From assembly GCA_946221035.1 (NCBI GenBank), contig CAMIME010000009.1, positions 1 to 59,672 on the forward strand: a stretch of DNA of 59,672 nucleotides. Reading direction: 5' to 3'. The notes beneath the pieces are model-generated. The model saw only the letters and a list, made by a program, of their open reading frames with translations, was not told the DNA's origin and did not search any database. This document shows positions 26,643 through 34,690 of this stretch, one piece after another (within the stretch, counting starts at the first letter, position 1; each line of letters starts with the position of its first letter). The position numbers were made by a program, and so were the translations under genes. This DNA comes from an uncultured Campylobacter sp. Its GTDB lineage: Bacteria; Actinomycetota; Actinomycetes; Mycobacteriales; Mycobacteriaceae.

Positions 26643-27547
26643 CTGAGAGACAGCTCACGGTTGCGGAGCTCCTGGCTCAGGCGCAGCGCGACAACCCCGA
26701 CGCCCCGCGCCGCCCTCGTCGACGCCGCAGCCTGGAAGAAGGCGGCGTCTCCGTTGCGGAACTGACGGATTCCATCAAGAAGGTCGAGGCCAAACCTGCG
26801 GAGGTCAAGCACTCGGCGGTGCCGATTGACGCGCCGGAGGAGCCGGTCGAAGCCCCTGCGGACGCGCCGAGCTCGACTCCGACCCCATCCTCTACCTCGA
26901 CCAAGATCACGTTCCCGCGCCGGGAGGAAGCACTCCCCGAGGCGCCCACCGGCTTGTCGCGGGTGTACAAGGTGGCCCCCGCTCCGGCCCCCTCTCCCGA
27001 GCCGGAGGTCGAGCCGGTCCCAGAACCCGCGTCGGCACCGGAGCCCGAACCAGCTCCAGAGCCCGAACCGGCACCGGAGCCCACCCAGCCGGAGCCCACT
27101 CAGCCAAAACCCGCCGAGGAATTCCGCGTCGAGGAGTTCCCGGCCCAGCGCCCGCCCGCCGACCCGACGACGCAGGAGACCCCGGTGGTCCCCGATCCGG
27201 AGCCCGCTGCCGAGGAACCGGTCGAACCGGTGGAGCTGGTCGAGGTAGAGGAGGACGCGCCGCTCGAGACACCGGCGCAGCAGATCGAGGTGGAGGAAGC
27301 GTCCGTCAACCCGATCATGTTGGTGTTCCTGGTGTTCCTGGGCGTGCTCCTGGGCGTGCTCGGGTTCTTGGCGTTTAAGTGGATTTGGGCGAACGCGGCC
27401 GTGGTCGTCGCGGCGCTGCTTGCCCTTGCGACCGTGCTCGCGGTGATCTTTGGGGTGCGCGCGATGCGCACCGGCCGCGACGGCCTCACGATGGTTTTGG
27501 CCGGCCTGGCAGCGGCCGTGATGGCGTTCGGACCCTACTTCACGTAA
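26639..27547 (+). CDS. Pro/Glu-rich membrane protein (Rv0497-like)
   Basis: 302 residues. N-terminal Arg-rich segment (PDAPRRPRRRRSLEEGG), a long disordered middle (about 60-215) dominated by Pro-Glu repeats such as EPEPAPEPEPAPEPTQPEPT, and three closely packed membrane helices at the C terminus (VLVFLG-type segment around 222-242, then 248-268 and 282-300). The Pro/Glu stretch would be rigid and acidic on the cytoplasmic side. The gene overlaps ppx by four bases (ATGA) and precedes proC as in mycobacteria. Function unknown. Confidence 0.8.
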   Translation: MTERQLTVAELLAQAQRDNPDAPRRPRRRRSLEEGGVSVAELTDSIKKVEAKPAEVKHSAVPIDAPEEPVEAPADAPSSTPTPSSTSTKITFPRREEALPEAPTGLSRVYKVAPAPAPSPEPEVEPVPEPASAPEPEPAPEPEPAPEPTQPEPTQPKPAEEFRVEEFPAQRPPADPTTQETPVVPDPEPAAEEPVEPVELVEVEEDAPLETPAQQIEVEEASVNPIMLVFLVFLGVLLGVLGFLAFKWIWANAAVVVAALLALATVLAVIFGVRAMRTGRDGLTMVLAGLAAAVMAFGPYFT

Positions 27548-27580
27548 CGCCTCGCCCCTCGGGGGTTTAGGGTGGTGCCC

Positions 27581-28393
27581 ATGGAGCACATTGCCATCAT
27601 CGGTGCTGGCAGCATCGGAGAAGCCCTTATTTCTGGTCTGATCGCGTCGGGGCGTGACCCGAAGACGATTACGGCGACGAACCGGTCGTCGCAACGCAGT
27701 GAAGCCCTGGAGCAGGACTATGGGGTGCGCACGACCAGCGACAACCGCGACGCGCTGCGCCACGCCGACATCGCTGTGCTGTGCGTGAAGCCGACCCAGG
27801 TGCTTGAGGTGCTGGAGGAGCTCGGGGAGGTGTTGTGCGCCAGCGATGTCAACCCCGTGATCGTGTCCATGGCCGCGGGGGTAACGCTGGCGGCGATGGA
27901 GGACGCGGTGTCGGCCGCGGGCACCCCGATCGTGCGCGTGATGCCGAACACGCCGATGCTGGTGGGGAAGGGCGTGCTGGCGGTGGCGTACGGGCGCTTC
28001 GTGGAGCAAGAGCAGCGCGAGGCCGTGACCACGCTGCTGCAGGCAGGTGGGGACGTGGTCGAGGTAGAGGAGAAGCAGCTCGACGCGGTGACCGCCATTT
28101 CCGGCTCCGGCCCGGCCTACTTCTTCTACGTCACCGAGGCGCTCGTGGACGCGGGCGTCGCACTCGGCCTTCCGCGCGAGCTCGCATCACGCTTGGCGAC
28201 GACAACCGCTGCCGGCGCCGGGGCCATGCTCGAGGGCAACTTGGATCCCGTGGCGCTGCGGGCAGGTGTGACCTCCCCAGCGGGGACGACCGCGCGGGCG
28301 ATCCGCGAATTCGAGGAGTCGGGCGTGCGAGGGGCGTTTTATCGGGCGACGGCGGCGTGCGCCGAGCGCTCGTCCCAACTTTCACACGGGTAG
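27581..28393 (+). CDS. proC: Pyrroline-5-carboxylate reductase
   Basis: 270 residues; last step of proline synthesis, NAD(P)H reduction of pyrroline-5-carboxylate. N-terminal Rossmann IAIIGAGSIGEALISGLI, then the VMPNTPMLVGKGV segment and the C-terminal family signature (AGVTSPAGTTARAIREFEESGVRGAF). ATG 27581 is preceded by TAGGGT (27568-27573) with a 7-base gap and no Shine-Dalgarno, hence leaderless. An upstream GTG at 27572 lies inside the -10 and is unlikely. Confidence 0.95.
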   Translation: MEHIAIIGAGSIGEALISGLIASGRDPKTITATNRSSQRSEALEQDYGVRTTSDNRDALRHADIAVLCVKPTQVLEVLEELGEVLCASDVNPVIVSMAAGVTLAAMEDAVSAAGTPIVRVMPNTPMLVGKGVLAVAYGRFVEQEQREAVTTLLQAGGDVVEVEEKQLDAVTAISGSGPAYFFYVTEALVDAGVALGLPRELASRLATTTAAGAGAMLEGNLDPVALRAGVTSPAGTTARAIREFEESGVRGAFYRATAACAERSSQLSHG

Positions 28394-28543
28394 CTGTGGG
28401 TTGACTGCCTGCACTTTGAAAAATTTCGGGCACTTAAGTCGCACTCGGCGCAACTTTCACGTTAGGGTGGTTGAAGCACGTGCGTGTTCGATCTGCGGGA
28501 GGGGAAGCCTGCAGCGCGTCTGCGTGCCGAGAGGTATGTACAA

Positions 28544-28735
28544 GTGGTGAATGAAGATAAAGGCAAGTTCCTGACGGTTGCCGAGGTCGCGGAGATCATG
28601 CGCGTTTCCAAGATGACCGTCTACCGTCTCGTGCACTCCGGCGAGCTGCCCGCTGTCCGCGTGGGCCGCTCGTTCCGTGTGAACGAGTCCGCGGTGAACG
28701 AATACCTGGAGTCCTCCGTCTACGACGTGGGATAG
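28544..28735 (+). CDS. Small MerR/excisionase-type HTH DNA-binding protein (Rv0500A-like)
   Basis: 63 residues, nearly all a winged HTH of the excisionase/MerR class: FLTVAEVAEIMRVSKMTVYRLVHSGELPAVRVGRSFRVNE. In actinobacteria the same small protein sits between proC and the bS22 gene; its targets are unknown and no integrase is near, so it is a core regulator, not phage excisionase. GTG 28544 has GAGAGG nine bases upstream; GTG 28547 is also possible. TAGGGT at 28463-28468 is a candidate -10. A strong terminator follows at 28761. Confidence 0.88.
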   Translation: MVNEDKGKFLTVAEVAEIMRVSKMTVYRLVHSGELPAVRVGRSFRVNESAVNEYLESSVYDVG

Positions 28736-28760
28736 GCCTGGGGATTCCTCCCGCGCGCCG

Positions 28761-28797
28761 GTGCCCGCCCCGTCTTGGGGCGGGCACTTCTTTTTTG
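28761..28797 (+). terminator. Intrinsic terminator of the small HTH gene
   Basis: Perfect 11-bp stem GTGCCCGCCCC / GGGGCGGGCAC (28761-28771, 28777-28787), 5-base loop, followed by TTCTTTTTT. The strongest terminator in the window. Confidence 0.92.
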
Positions 28798-28823
28798 GCT
28801 GGCAAAACGGCACGCTGTATGCT
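28795..28823 (+). promoter_or_regulatory. Promoter of the bS22 gene
   Basis: TTGGCT (28795-28800), 17-base spacer, TATGCT (28818-28823). The -35 is built into the tail of the preceding terminator. It predicts a leader of about 120 bases before bS22. Confidence 0.6.
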
Positions 28824-28949
28824 TGCAACGTTCAGGTCGGCCACAATCCGCGGGAGTGTGCACCTCCTGCGACCGCCGCGGCCGGGTTCCCGCGCAGCGG
28901 CGGCGTCGGCCACGTACGTACGAACAGCGAGAAGAAACGAGGTAGCCCA

Positions 28950-29051
28950 ATGGGTTCAGTGATTAAGAAGCGTCGCAAGCGCATGTCGAAGAAGAAGCAC
29001 CGCAAGATGCTTCGCCGCACCCGCGTGCAGCGACGCAAGCTGGGCAAGTAA
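28950..29051 (+). CDS. 30S ribosomal protein bS22 (AURKAIP1/COX24-domain, 33 residues)
   Basis: 33-residue, extremely basic protein (starts MGSVIKKRRKRMSKKKHRKM, ends QRRKLGK). It matches the actinobacterial AURKAIP1/COX24-domain protein found as bS22 in mycobacterial ribosome structures, where it lies near the decoding centre. The length is exactly the family's. Start ATG 28950 behind GAGG. It follows the HTH gene as in Rv0500A-Rv0500B. Too short for routine ORF cut-offs, so easily missed. Confidence 0.93.
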   Translation: MGSVIKKRRKRMSKKKHRKMLRRTRVQRRKLGK

Positions 29052-29063
29052 GTCTTCGACGCC

Positions 29064-29094
29064 ACCCGCTCTGTGTTTCGGCGCAGGGCGGGTT
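29064..29094 (+). terminator. Probable terminator after bS22
   Basis: 10-bp stem ACCCGCTCTG / CAGGGCGGGT (one wobble), 10-base loop, then a short TTT. It lies between bS22 and the convergent HAD phosphatase and could serve either side. Confidence 0.5.
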
Positions 29095-29103
29095 TCGCAT
29101 TCC

Positions 29104-30114
29104 CTAGCGGCGACGGGCGGCCCACACCGCGCCGATACCGAGTGCCGCGGCGACGGGCAGTCCGTAGCGCACCACGCGCGTGCGCACGCCGCGAAAATCG
29201 CGCACGGCCCAGCCCTGGGCACGCGCGTGGCGGCGCAACGCCCGGTCGGGGTTGATGGCGACGGGCGCGCCGACCATCTCCAACATCGGCAGGTCGTTGA
29301 TGGAGTCGGAGTAGGCGGTGCACTTGGACAGGTCCAGCTTTTCTAGCGCGGCCAGCGCTGCCACGGCGTGCTTCTTGCCGGGGCCGTGCAGGATGTCACC
29401 CACGAGCCGGCCGGTGAACTTCCCGTCATCCTCCTCGGCGACGGTGCCAAGCGCGCCGGTGAACCCGAGGCGCTCGGCGAGCGCCTGGCCGATCTGCACC
29501 GGGGTGGCCGACACCAGCCACACCTGCTGGCCCGCGGCCAAGTGCATCGCGGCCAGTTCCACGGTGGCGTCGTAGGATTTGCCGATCATGTGCCGGTCCA
29601 CGATCTCCCGGCACGCCTCTTTCAGCTCCGCGACGCTCTTGCCCTTCACCACCGCGAGTGCCTGCTCGCGCCCCTCCGCAATGTCGTCGGCGTTCTCCGC
29701 GCCGGACAGACGGAAGCGCAGTTGCTTGATCAGGGCGGGCCACAGCTCCTTGAGGGTGATGTAGCGGCGGCGAAACAGCCCCTCGGCGAGCAGGATGAGG
29801 GAGGAACCCTGGATGAGCGTGTTGTCCACGTCGAAAAAGGCGGCCGCCTCCGCGTCCTGCGGGATCTCCGGGTCGGGCGGAGTGATCGCGCTGCGCCCGG
29901 CGGTCTCGAACGCCCCGCCGACGGCGTCCACGCCCAGGGTGAAGTCGTCGATGCTGATGCCGAACGTTTCCTCCACGGCGGCGGCCGCGGCGGCGAGACC
30001 GGCGGTGCGCTGCGCTGCGTCGTCAATCGGCGGCATCGCCGTGTCTTCCAGGAAGCGGCGTAGGTTGCCCTGGGACAACGACCACTGCGCGAGGAGTTCG
30101 CGCTGCTCAGACAT
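29104..30114 (-). CDS. HAD-IB family phosphatase (SerB1-like)
   Basis: 336 residues. HAD motif I is AAFFDVDNTLIQGSS (nucleophile first Asp), motif II VSATPVQ, motif III Lys in GPGKKHAV, motif IV YSDSINDLPML, the IB-type SerB/transferase group. An N-terminal 90-residue extension (helical) precedes the catalytic domain, and the C terminus has a weak membrane helix (VVRYGLPVAAALGIGAVWAA). Mycobacteria have the SerB1 homologue at the same place. The substrate may be phosphoserine or a lipid phosphate; sequence does not decide. ATG 30114 has AAAGGGG upstream. Confidence 0.83.
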   Translation of the reverse strand: MSEQRELLAQWSLSQGNLRRFLEDTAMPPIDDAAQRTAGLAAAAAAVEETFGISIDDFTLGVDAVGGAFETAGRSAITPPDPEIPQDAEAAAFFDVDNTLIQGSSLILLAEGLFRRRYITLKELWPALIKQLRFRLSGAENADDIAEGREQALAVVKGKSVAELKEACREIVDRHMIGKSYDATVELAAMHLAAGQQVWLVSATPVQIGQALAERLGFTGALGTVAEEDDGKFTGRLVGDILHGPGKKHAVAALAALEKLDLSKCTAYSDSINDLPMLEMVGAPVAINPDRALRRHARAQGWAVRDFRGVRTRVVRYGLPVAAALGIGAVWAARRR

Positions 30115-30214
30115 GCGGTTTCGGCCCCTTTCGCGCGTCGGTGTTAGCGTGAGCAATCGTACAACGCCCGCCGAAGTGGCGGGCACACCGTTCGCGAGGA
30201 GTGGCTGAGTAGTT

Positions 30215-30460
30215 ATGAAGCGGGTGGAACTCATGGTGCGCTCGACGTGTGGGTCGTGTGAGAGGGTGGCGGCGCAGATTCAGCCGGTCGTCGAAAAGCA
30301 TGGTGCGGAGCTTGTGCTTATCGACGTCGACGCGGCCGACGCCAACCCCGACTACGCCGCCGAGTACGGCGACCGCGTCCCGGTGGTGGTGATTGATGGG
30401 GAGGAGTTCGCGTGCTGGGAAGTCGACGACGACGACCTTGCCGCGGAGCTCGCTCGGTAG
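30215..30460 (+). CDS. Glutaredoxin-like thiol-disulfide protein
   Basis: 81 residues with the glutaredoxin-type fold: strand VELMVRSTCGSCERVAAQIQ with a CGSC active site (C12, C15), VLIDVDAADANPDYAAEYG, then cis-Pro region RVPVVVIDGEEF. It corresponds to Rv0508 just upstream of hemA in mycobacteria. Probably a mycothiol- or thioredoxin-dependent redox partner; whether it serves HemA, whose catalytic residue is a Cys, is speculation. The start ATG 30215 has only a weak GAGGAG 15 bases upstream. Confidence 0.82.
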   Translation: MKRVELMVRSTCGSCERVAAQIQPVVEKHGAELVLIDVDAADANPDYAAEYGDRVPVVVIDGEEFACWEVDDDDLAAELAR

Positions 30461-30529
30461 CTGGATATACTTTAGTTTGATTTTCGCCATTTGAGGCCAG
30501 TTGAGGTTGCCAGTTTTGGGAGGAAACGC

Positions 30530-31870
30530 GTGAGTGTTCTCGTCGTCGGGATGTCCCACAGGTCGGCGCCTGTGGCACTCCTTGAGCGGCTCAGCATGGA
30601 TGAGTCGCTGCAGCACGAGGCGGGCAGCGCGCTTGTGAACCAGCCTTCGTTGTCGGAGGCGATGATCATCTCGACCTGCAACCGCCTCGAGGTCTACACC
30701 GTGACCAACGCGTTCCACTCCGGCGTGGAGGACGTGCTTGAGGTGCTGCAGCAAGCCTCCGGGGTTTCGTCTGCCGAGCTGCGGCGCTACCTCTACGTGC
30801 GCTACGCGGACGCGGCCGCCGAGCACCTGTTCACCGTGGCCTCCGGGCTGGATTCGATGGTGGTGGGCGAGCAGCAGATCATCGGGCAGGTGCGCGGGGC
30901 CTACGTCGACGCGGTGGAGCGCGCGACGGTGGGGCCGAACCTGCACGCCCTGGCGCAGGCAGCCCTGCACACCGGCAAGCGGGTGCACTCCGAGACGACG
31001 ATCGACGATTCGGGTGCGTCCATGGTCACCCTCGCCCTCGACGAGGCCATGCAGGCGATGGGGGTAGACACCCTCGCAGGCACCACCGCGCTCGTGCTGG
31101 GCGCGGGCGCGATGAGCTCGCTTGCGGCCACGCACCTGGGCAAGCGGGGAGTGGACTCGCTGGTTATTGCCAACCGCACCCGTTCCCGGGCGGAGCGCCT
31201 CGCCGAACACGCGCGCGAGGCCGGCGTCGCGGCCGAGGTGGTGGACTTTTCCGACCGCGCGGCCACCGTGGCCGAGGTCGACATCGTGGTCAGCGCCACC
31301 GCCTCCGACGAGTTCACCGTGACCAAGCCAGACGTGGAGGGCCGGACCCGCCCGCTGGTGCTGGCGGATCTCTCGCTGCCGCGCGACATCGACGACACGG
31401 TGGCAGAGGTTGACGGCGTGCACCTGGTCAACATCGAGTCCCTGCACGAAATCGTCCGCGAGGCGGACTCTGAAGACTCCCGCGCGCTGCGCCAGGCCCA
31501 GGAGATCGTCGCCCAGGAAGTGGAGGTCTTCGGCTCGGAGCAGCGCGTGCGCGAGGTTGCGCCGGCGGTGACCCGGCTGCGCCGCAACGCCGCGGAAATC
31601 TCGGGCCAGGAGCTCGAGCGGCTGCGCACCCGCTTGCCCCACCTGTCTGATGAGGACTTTGAGCAGATCTCGCGCATGGTCAAACGCGTGGTGGACAAAA
31701 TGCTGCACACCCCGACGGTGAAAATTAAGCAGCTTGCCGCCTCCTCCGACACGGTGAGCGTGGAAGAAGCCGTGGAGGAACTGTTCGGCCTCGGGCGCGC
31801 GGGGGCATCCGTGGCTGTGCAGGCGCAGCGCCTGCCGTTGCCGGATGAGCTGCAGGTAAAGGAGAAGTAG
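30530..31870 (+). CDS. hemA: Glutamyl-tRNA reductase
   Basis: 446 residues; NADPH reduction of Glu-tRNA to glutamate-1-semialdehyde, the first step of C5-pathway tetrapyrrole synthesis. Catalytic Cys50 in MIISTCNRLEVYT, the 'VVGEQQIIGQV' segment, NADPH-binding VLGAGAMSSLAATHL, and a C-terminal dimerisation helix domain. GTG 30530 follows GGGAGGAAACGC. TATACT at 30466-30471 is a good -10, giving a leader of about 55 bases. The stop abuts the hemC ATG, so hemA-hemC are translated together. Confidence 0.96.
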   Translation: MSVLVVGMSHRSAPVALLERLSMDESLQHEAGSALVNQPSLSEAMIISTCNRLEVYTVTNAFHSGVEDVLEVLQQASGVSSAELRRYLYVRYADAAAEHLFTVASGLDSMVVGEQQIIGQVRGAYVDAVERATVGPNLHALAQAALHTGKRVHSETTIDDSGASMVTLALDEAMQAMGVDTLAGTTALVLGAGAMSSLAATHLGKRGVDSLVIANRTRSRAERLAEHAREAGVAAEVVDFSDRAATVAEVDIVVSATASDEFTVTKPDVEGRTRPLVLADLSLPRDIDDTVAEVDGVHLVNIESLHEIVREADSEDSRALRQAQEIVAQEVEVFGSEQRVREVAPAVTRLRRNAAEISGQELERLRTRLPHLSDEDFEQISRMVKRVVDKMLHTPTVKIKQLAASSDTVSVEEAVEELFGLGRAGASVAVQAQRLPLPDELQVKEK

Positions 31871-32764
31871 ATGCTGAACATTGGAACACGCGGATCCCAC
31901 CTGGCCACCACGCAGTCCGGCCACGTCCGCGACGCGCTGGCGCGTGTCGGCTACCCGGGTGAGCTGAAGATTGTGACCACGGCCGGTGACCTGTCGCAGG
32001 CGCCGGTGGAGCGCATCGGTGTGGGCGTGTTCACCTCCGCACTGCGCGACGCCCTGTTCTCAGGCGACGTGGACGTTGCCGTCCACTCCTTCAAGGACCT
32101 GCCCACCGCCTACGAGCCGCGCGCCCACATGGTCATCCCGGTGCGCGAAGACAACCGCGAGGCGCTCATCGCCCGCGACGGGCTGACGCTCGACCAGCTG
32201 CCCGAGGGTGCGCGCGTGGGCACCTCCGCGCCGCGCCGCATCTCCCAGCTGCGCGCGATACGCCCCGACCTGGACATCCGCCCGTTGCGCGGCAACATTG
32301 AGCGGCGCATGGGCTTCGTGGAAGACGGCGAGCTCGACGCCATCGTGCTGGCGTACGCGGGGCTGCACCGCGGCGGGTACGGCGCGCGCGCCACCCAGCT
32401 CTTCGACGCGGACGTGTTCATGCCGGCGCCTGCCCAGGGTGCGCTCGCGGTCGAGTGCCGCGTCGACGACGCCGCCACCCGCGAAGCAATAGATTCGCTT
32501 ATCGACGCCTCCGCCACCGCCGAATCCCACGCCGAACGTGCGGTCTTGGCCACACTCGAGGCCGGGTGCACCGCACCAGTGGCGGCATGCGCCAAGGTGA
32601 GCGGCTCGGGGGCCGATGCGGTGGTGCACCTGCGCGCCGGCGTGTTCGCCCTCGACGGCTCCCGCCAGCTTGTGGAGGAAGCGCGCGGCAGCGATCCCGC
32701 GGCGCTGGGCGCCGAAGTCGCGGCCGCGTTGCTCGAGCGCGGCGCCGCTGAGCTAATGGACTAA
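31871..32764 (+). CDS. hemC: Hydroxymethylbilane synthase (porphobilinogen deaminase)
   Basis: 297 residues; polymerises four porphobilinogens. IGTRGSHLATTQ start, catalytic Asp region VDVAVHSFKDLPT, GTSAPRRISQLRAIRPDL, RGNIERRM, and cofactor attachment Cys233 in LEAGCTAPVAA. It starts with ATG directly after the hemA stop, with AAAGGAGAAG as Shine-Dalgarno inside the end of hemA. A 164-base gap follows before hemD. Confidence 0.96.
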   Translation: MLNIGTRGSHLATTQSGHVRDALARVGYPGELKIVTTAGDLSQAPVERIGVGVFTSALRDALFSGDVDVAVHSFKDLPTAYEPRAHMVIPVREDNREALIARDGLTLDQLPEGARVGTSAPRRISQLRAIRPDLDIRPLRGNIERRMGFVEDGELDAIVLAYAGLHRGGYGARATQLFDADVFMPAPAQGALAVECRVDDAATREAIDSLIDASATAESHAERAVLATLEAGCTAPVAACAKVSGSGADAVVHLRAGVFALDGSRQLVEEARGSDPAALGAEVAAALLERGAAELMD

Positions 32765-32797
32765 TGGGCTGGCTCTTCCGGGCGACGGTCCGTGGTT

Positions 32798-32837
32798 TTG
32801 TTTCGGGCCGGGCCCCCTTTATGGTGGAGATACCATA
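32798..32837 (+). promoter_or_regulatory. Possible hemD promoter with overlapping inverted repeat
   Basis: TTGTTT (32798-32803), 16-base spacer, TATGGT (32820-32825). The -10 is the left arm of TATGGTggagatACCATA (32820-32837), which would place a dimeric regulator over the transcription start. The surrounding gap 32765-32928 holds nothing else recognisable. Confidence 0.35.
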
Positions 32838-32928
32838 CGTCATATTCCCTCCGCGCAACAGGGTCGCATGAAGCGGCCCGGCCGTGCGGGGGATGTTATT
32901 TGTGCCTCACGATAAGAAGAGATCTTCT

Positions 32929-34644
32929 ATGCCCCAAACCCCTCAGACCTCGCAGACCTCCCGCGCCCCCCAGCCGGGGAAGGTGATCTTCGTCGGGGCG
33001 GGTCCGGGCAACCCTGAGCTGCTGACGGTCCGCGCCCGCGAGGTGATGGAGACCAATGCTATCGCGCTGGTTGACCCGGAGGTGTCACGGGGTGTCCGCA
33101 ACGTCGTCGCGGCAGCACTGCCGGTGCCGAAGGCGAAGTTGGACGAGGCCAACGCCCGCTACGAGCAGCTGTGCGCCGAGGCGAAGGAAGCCGGCGCCCG
33201 CCGCAAGCCGCCCCGTCCGGAAGACCCGACGGCGGCGGAGTTGGAGGAAGTGGGGCTGGAGGGTCAGGGGATCGTCGCAAAGCTTGAGCAGGCGCTGCAG
33301 ACCGCTGCCGACGCCGCGGCCCGCGGTGAGGGCGGCGAGGGCGACGTGATCCGCCTCGTGTGCGGCAACCCGCTGACCCGAGACTCGGTGATGGAGGAGA
33401 TTTCCGCCGTCGCCGCGGCCGGCATCGAGTTTCAGGTGGTGCCCGGCATGAGCCTGCCGTCGACGGTGCCGTCGTTTGCGGGCATCGCGCTCGGCTCGAC
33501 GTACACGGAGACCGACCTGGCAAGGGAGTCGGTGGACTGGGACCAGCTTGCGGTCGCGCCGCAGCCGCTGGTGTTCCAGGGCTCCCAGGAGCACTTGGAG
33601 ACGATGGCGAAGGAGCTCATGGCCCGCGGGTTCCAGGGCACCACCGCCGTCACCGTGACCACGAACGGCACGACGCGCCTGCAGCGCACGTTCGATGCCA
33701 CGCTGGAGACGGTGGCGAAGCTGGACGCAGACCTGTCGGGCTCGCTCGTGATCACCATGGGCACGGTGGCGGACGACCGCTCGAAGTACTCCTGGTGGGA
33801 AAACCGACCCCTGTACGGCTGGCGCGTGCTTGTGCCGCGCTCGAAGGAGCAGGCGGGCCCGATGAACGCGCGCCTGACGCAGTACGGCGCGATCCCGCAT
33901 TCCGTGCCCACGATTTCGATGGAGCCGCCGCGTAACCCTGCGCAGATGGACCGCGCGATCAAGGGCATCGTTGAGGGCCGCTATCGCTGGATCCTGTTCA
34001 CCTCCGTCAACGGCGTGAACGCGGTGTGGGACAAGTTCGAGGAGCTGGGGCTGGACGCCCGCTCCTTTGCCGGCGTGCACCTGGGCGCGGTCGGGGAGAA
34101 GACGGCCCAGGCGATCCGTGCCCACGGCATGCAGGCGGAGCTGCTGCCGCACCGCACCAAACAAAACGCCGCCGGGCTGGCGGAGGCCTTCCCGGACTAC
34201 GTCGAGGACATCGACCCCGTCTCGCGCGTCCTTTTGCCGCGGGCGGACCAGGGCTCGGACGTGTTGGTGGACGAGCTGGTGGAAAAGGGCTGGGAGGTCG
34301 ACGACGTGGTTGCGTACCGTACCGTGCGCGCCGCCCCGCCGCCGCCGGAGACCCGCGACATGATCAAGACCGGCGGGTTCGACGCGGTGTGCTTCACCTC
34401 CCCGTCCACGGTGAAAAACCTCGTGGGCATCGCGGGCAAGCCGCATTCGCGCACCATCATCGCCTGCATCGGCCCCGTCACCGAGGCTGAGGCGCGCGAG
34501 CAGGGCTTGCGTGTCGACGTCGTGCCGGAGGTCGCCGACGTCCCCCACCTCGTGGACGCGCTGGCGAACCACGTCGCGGGCCTGCGCGCGGCCGGGCAGC
34601 TGCCGCCGCCGCGCAAGAAGCGCAGGAAGGCGCAGGCTTCGTAG
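32929..34644 (+). CDS. hemD: Uroporphyrinogen-III synthase with N-terminal SUMT-like domain
   Basis: 571 residues. The C-terminal half (about 295-545) is uroporphyrinogen-III synthase (GWRVLVPRSKEQAGPMNARL, ILFTSVNGVNAVWDKFEEL, FTSPSTVKNLV). The N-terminal half resembles uroporphyrinogen methyltransferase: it begins VIFVGAGPGNPELLTVRA and has VVPGMSLPSTVPSFAGI, but the usual GGDPFxFGRG is DVIRLVCGNPLTRDS and a charged Ala/Glu/Lys-rich insertion of about 70 residues precedes it. Methylation to precorrin/siroheme may therefore be lost. A basic tail (PPPRKKRRKAQ) ends it. ATG 32929 chosen; ATG 32893 is in frame. Confidence 0.9.
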   Translation: MPQTPQTSQTSRAPQPGKVIFVGAGPGNPELLTVRAREVMETNAIALVDPEVSRGVRNVVAAALPVPKAKLDEANARYEQLCAEAKEAGARRKPPRPEDPTAAELEEVGLEGQGIVAKLEQALQTAADAAARGEGGEGDVIRLVCGNPLTRDSVMEEISAVAAAGIEFQVVPGMSLPSTVPSFAGIALGSTYTETDLARESVDWDQLAVAPQPLVFQGSQEHLETMAKELMARGFQGTTAVTVTTNGTTRLQRTFDATLETVAKLDADLSGSLVITMGTVADDRSKYSWWENRPLYGWRVLVPRSKEQAGPMNARLTQYGAIPHSVPTISMEPPRNPAQMDRAIKGIVEGRYRWILFTSVNGVNAVWDKFEELGLDARSFAGVHLGAVGEKTAQAIRAHGMQAELLPHRTKQNAAGLAEAFPDYVEDIDPVSRVLLPRADQGSDVLVDELVEKGWEVDDVVAYRTVRAAPPPPETRDMIKTGGFDAVCFTSPSTVKNLVGIAGKPHSRTIIACIGPVTEAEAREQGLRVDVVPEVADVPHLVDALANHVAGLRAAGQLPPPRKKRRKAQAS

Positions 34645-34690
34645 CTAGTTTGGGCCGGGCTGGTTTGGGCGGGGTCCTACAATGACCCCC

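Noticed and set aside
27000..27110. Pro-Glu repeat region as a DNA repeat of interest
   Set aside because: It follows from low-complexity Pro/Glu coding and is typical of this membrane protein family.
28544..28735. Small HTH protein as phage excisionase
   Set aside because: No integrase, attachment repeats or phage genes nearby, and the proC-HTH-bS22 order is a core actinobacterial arrangement.
28856..28944. 29-codon GTG frame (starts VCTSCDRRGR) in the bS22 leader, ending just before the bS22 start
   Set aside because: Arg-rich by virtue of GC content, no Shine-Dalgarno and no other support; could be a leader peptide but not claimed.
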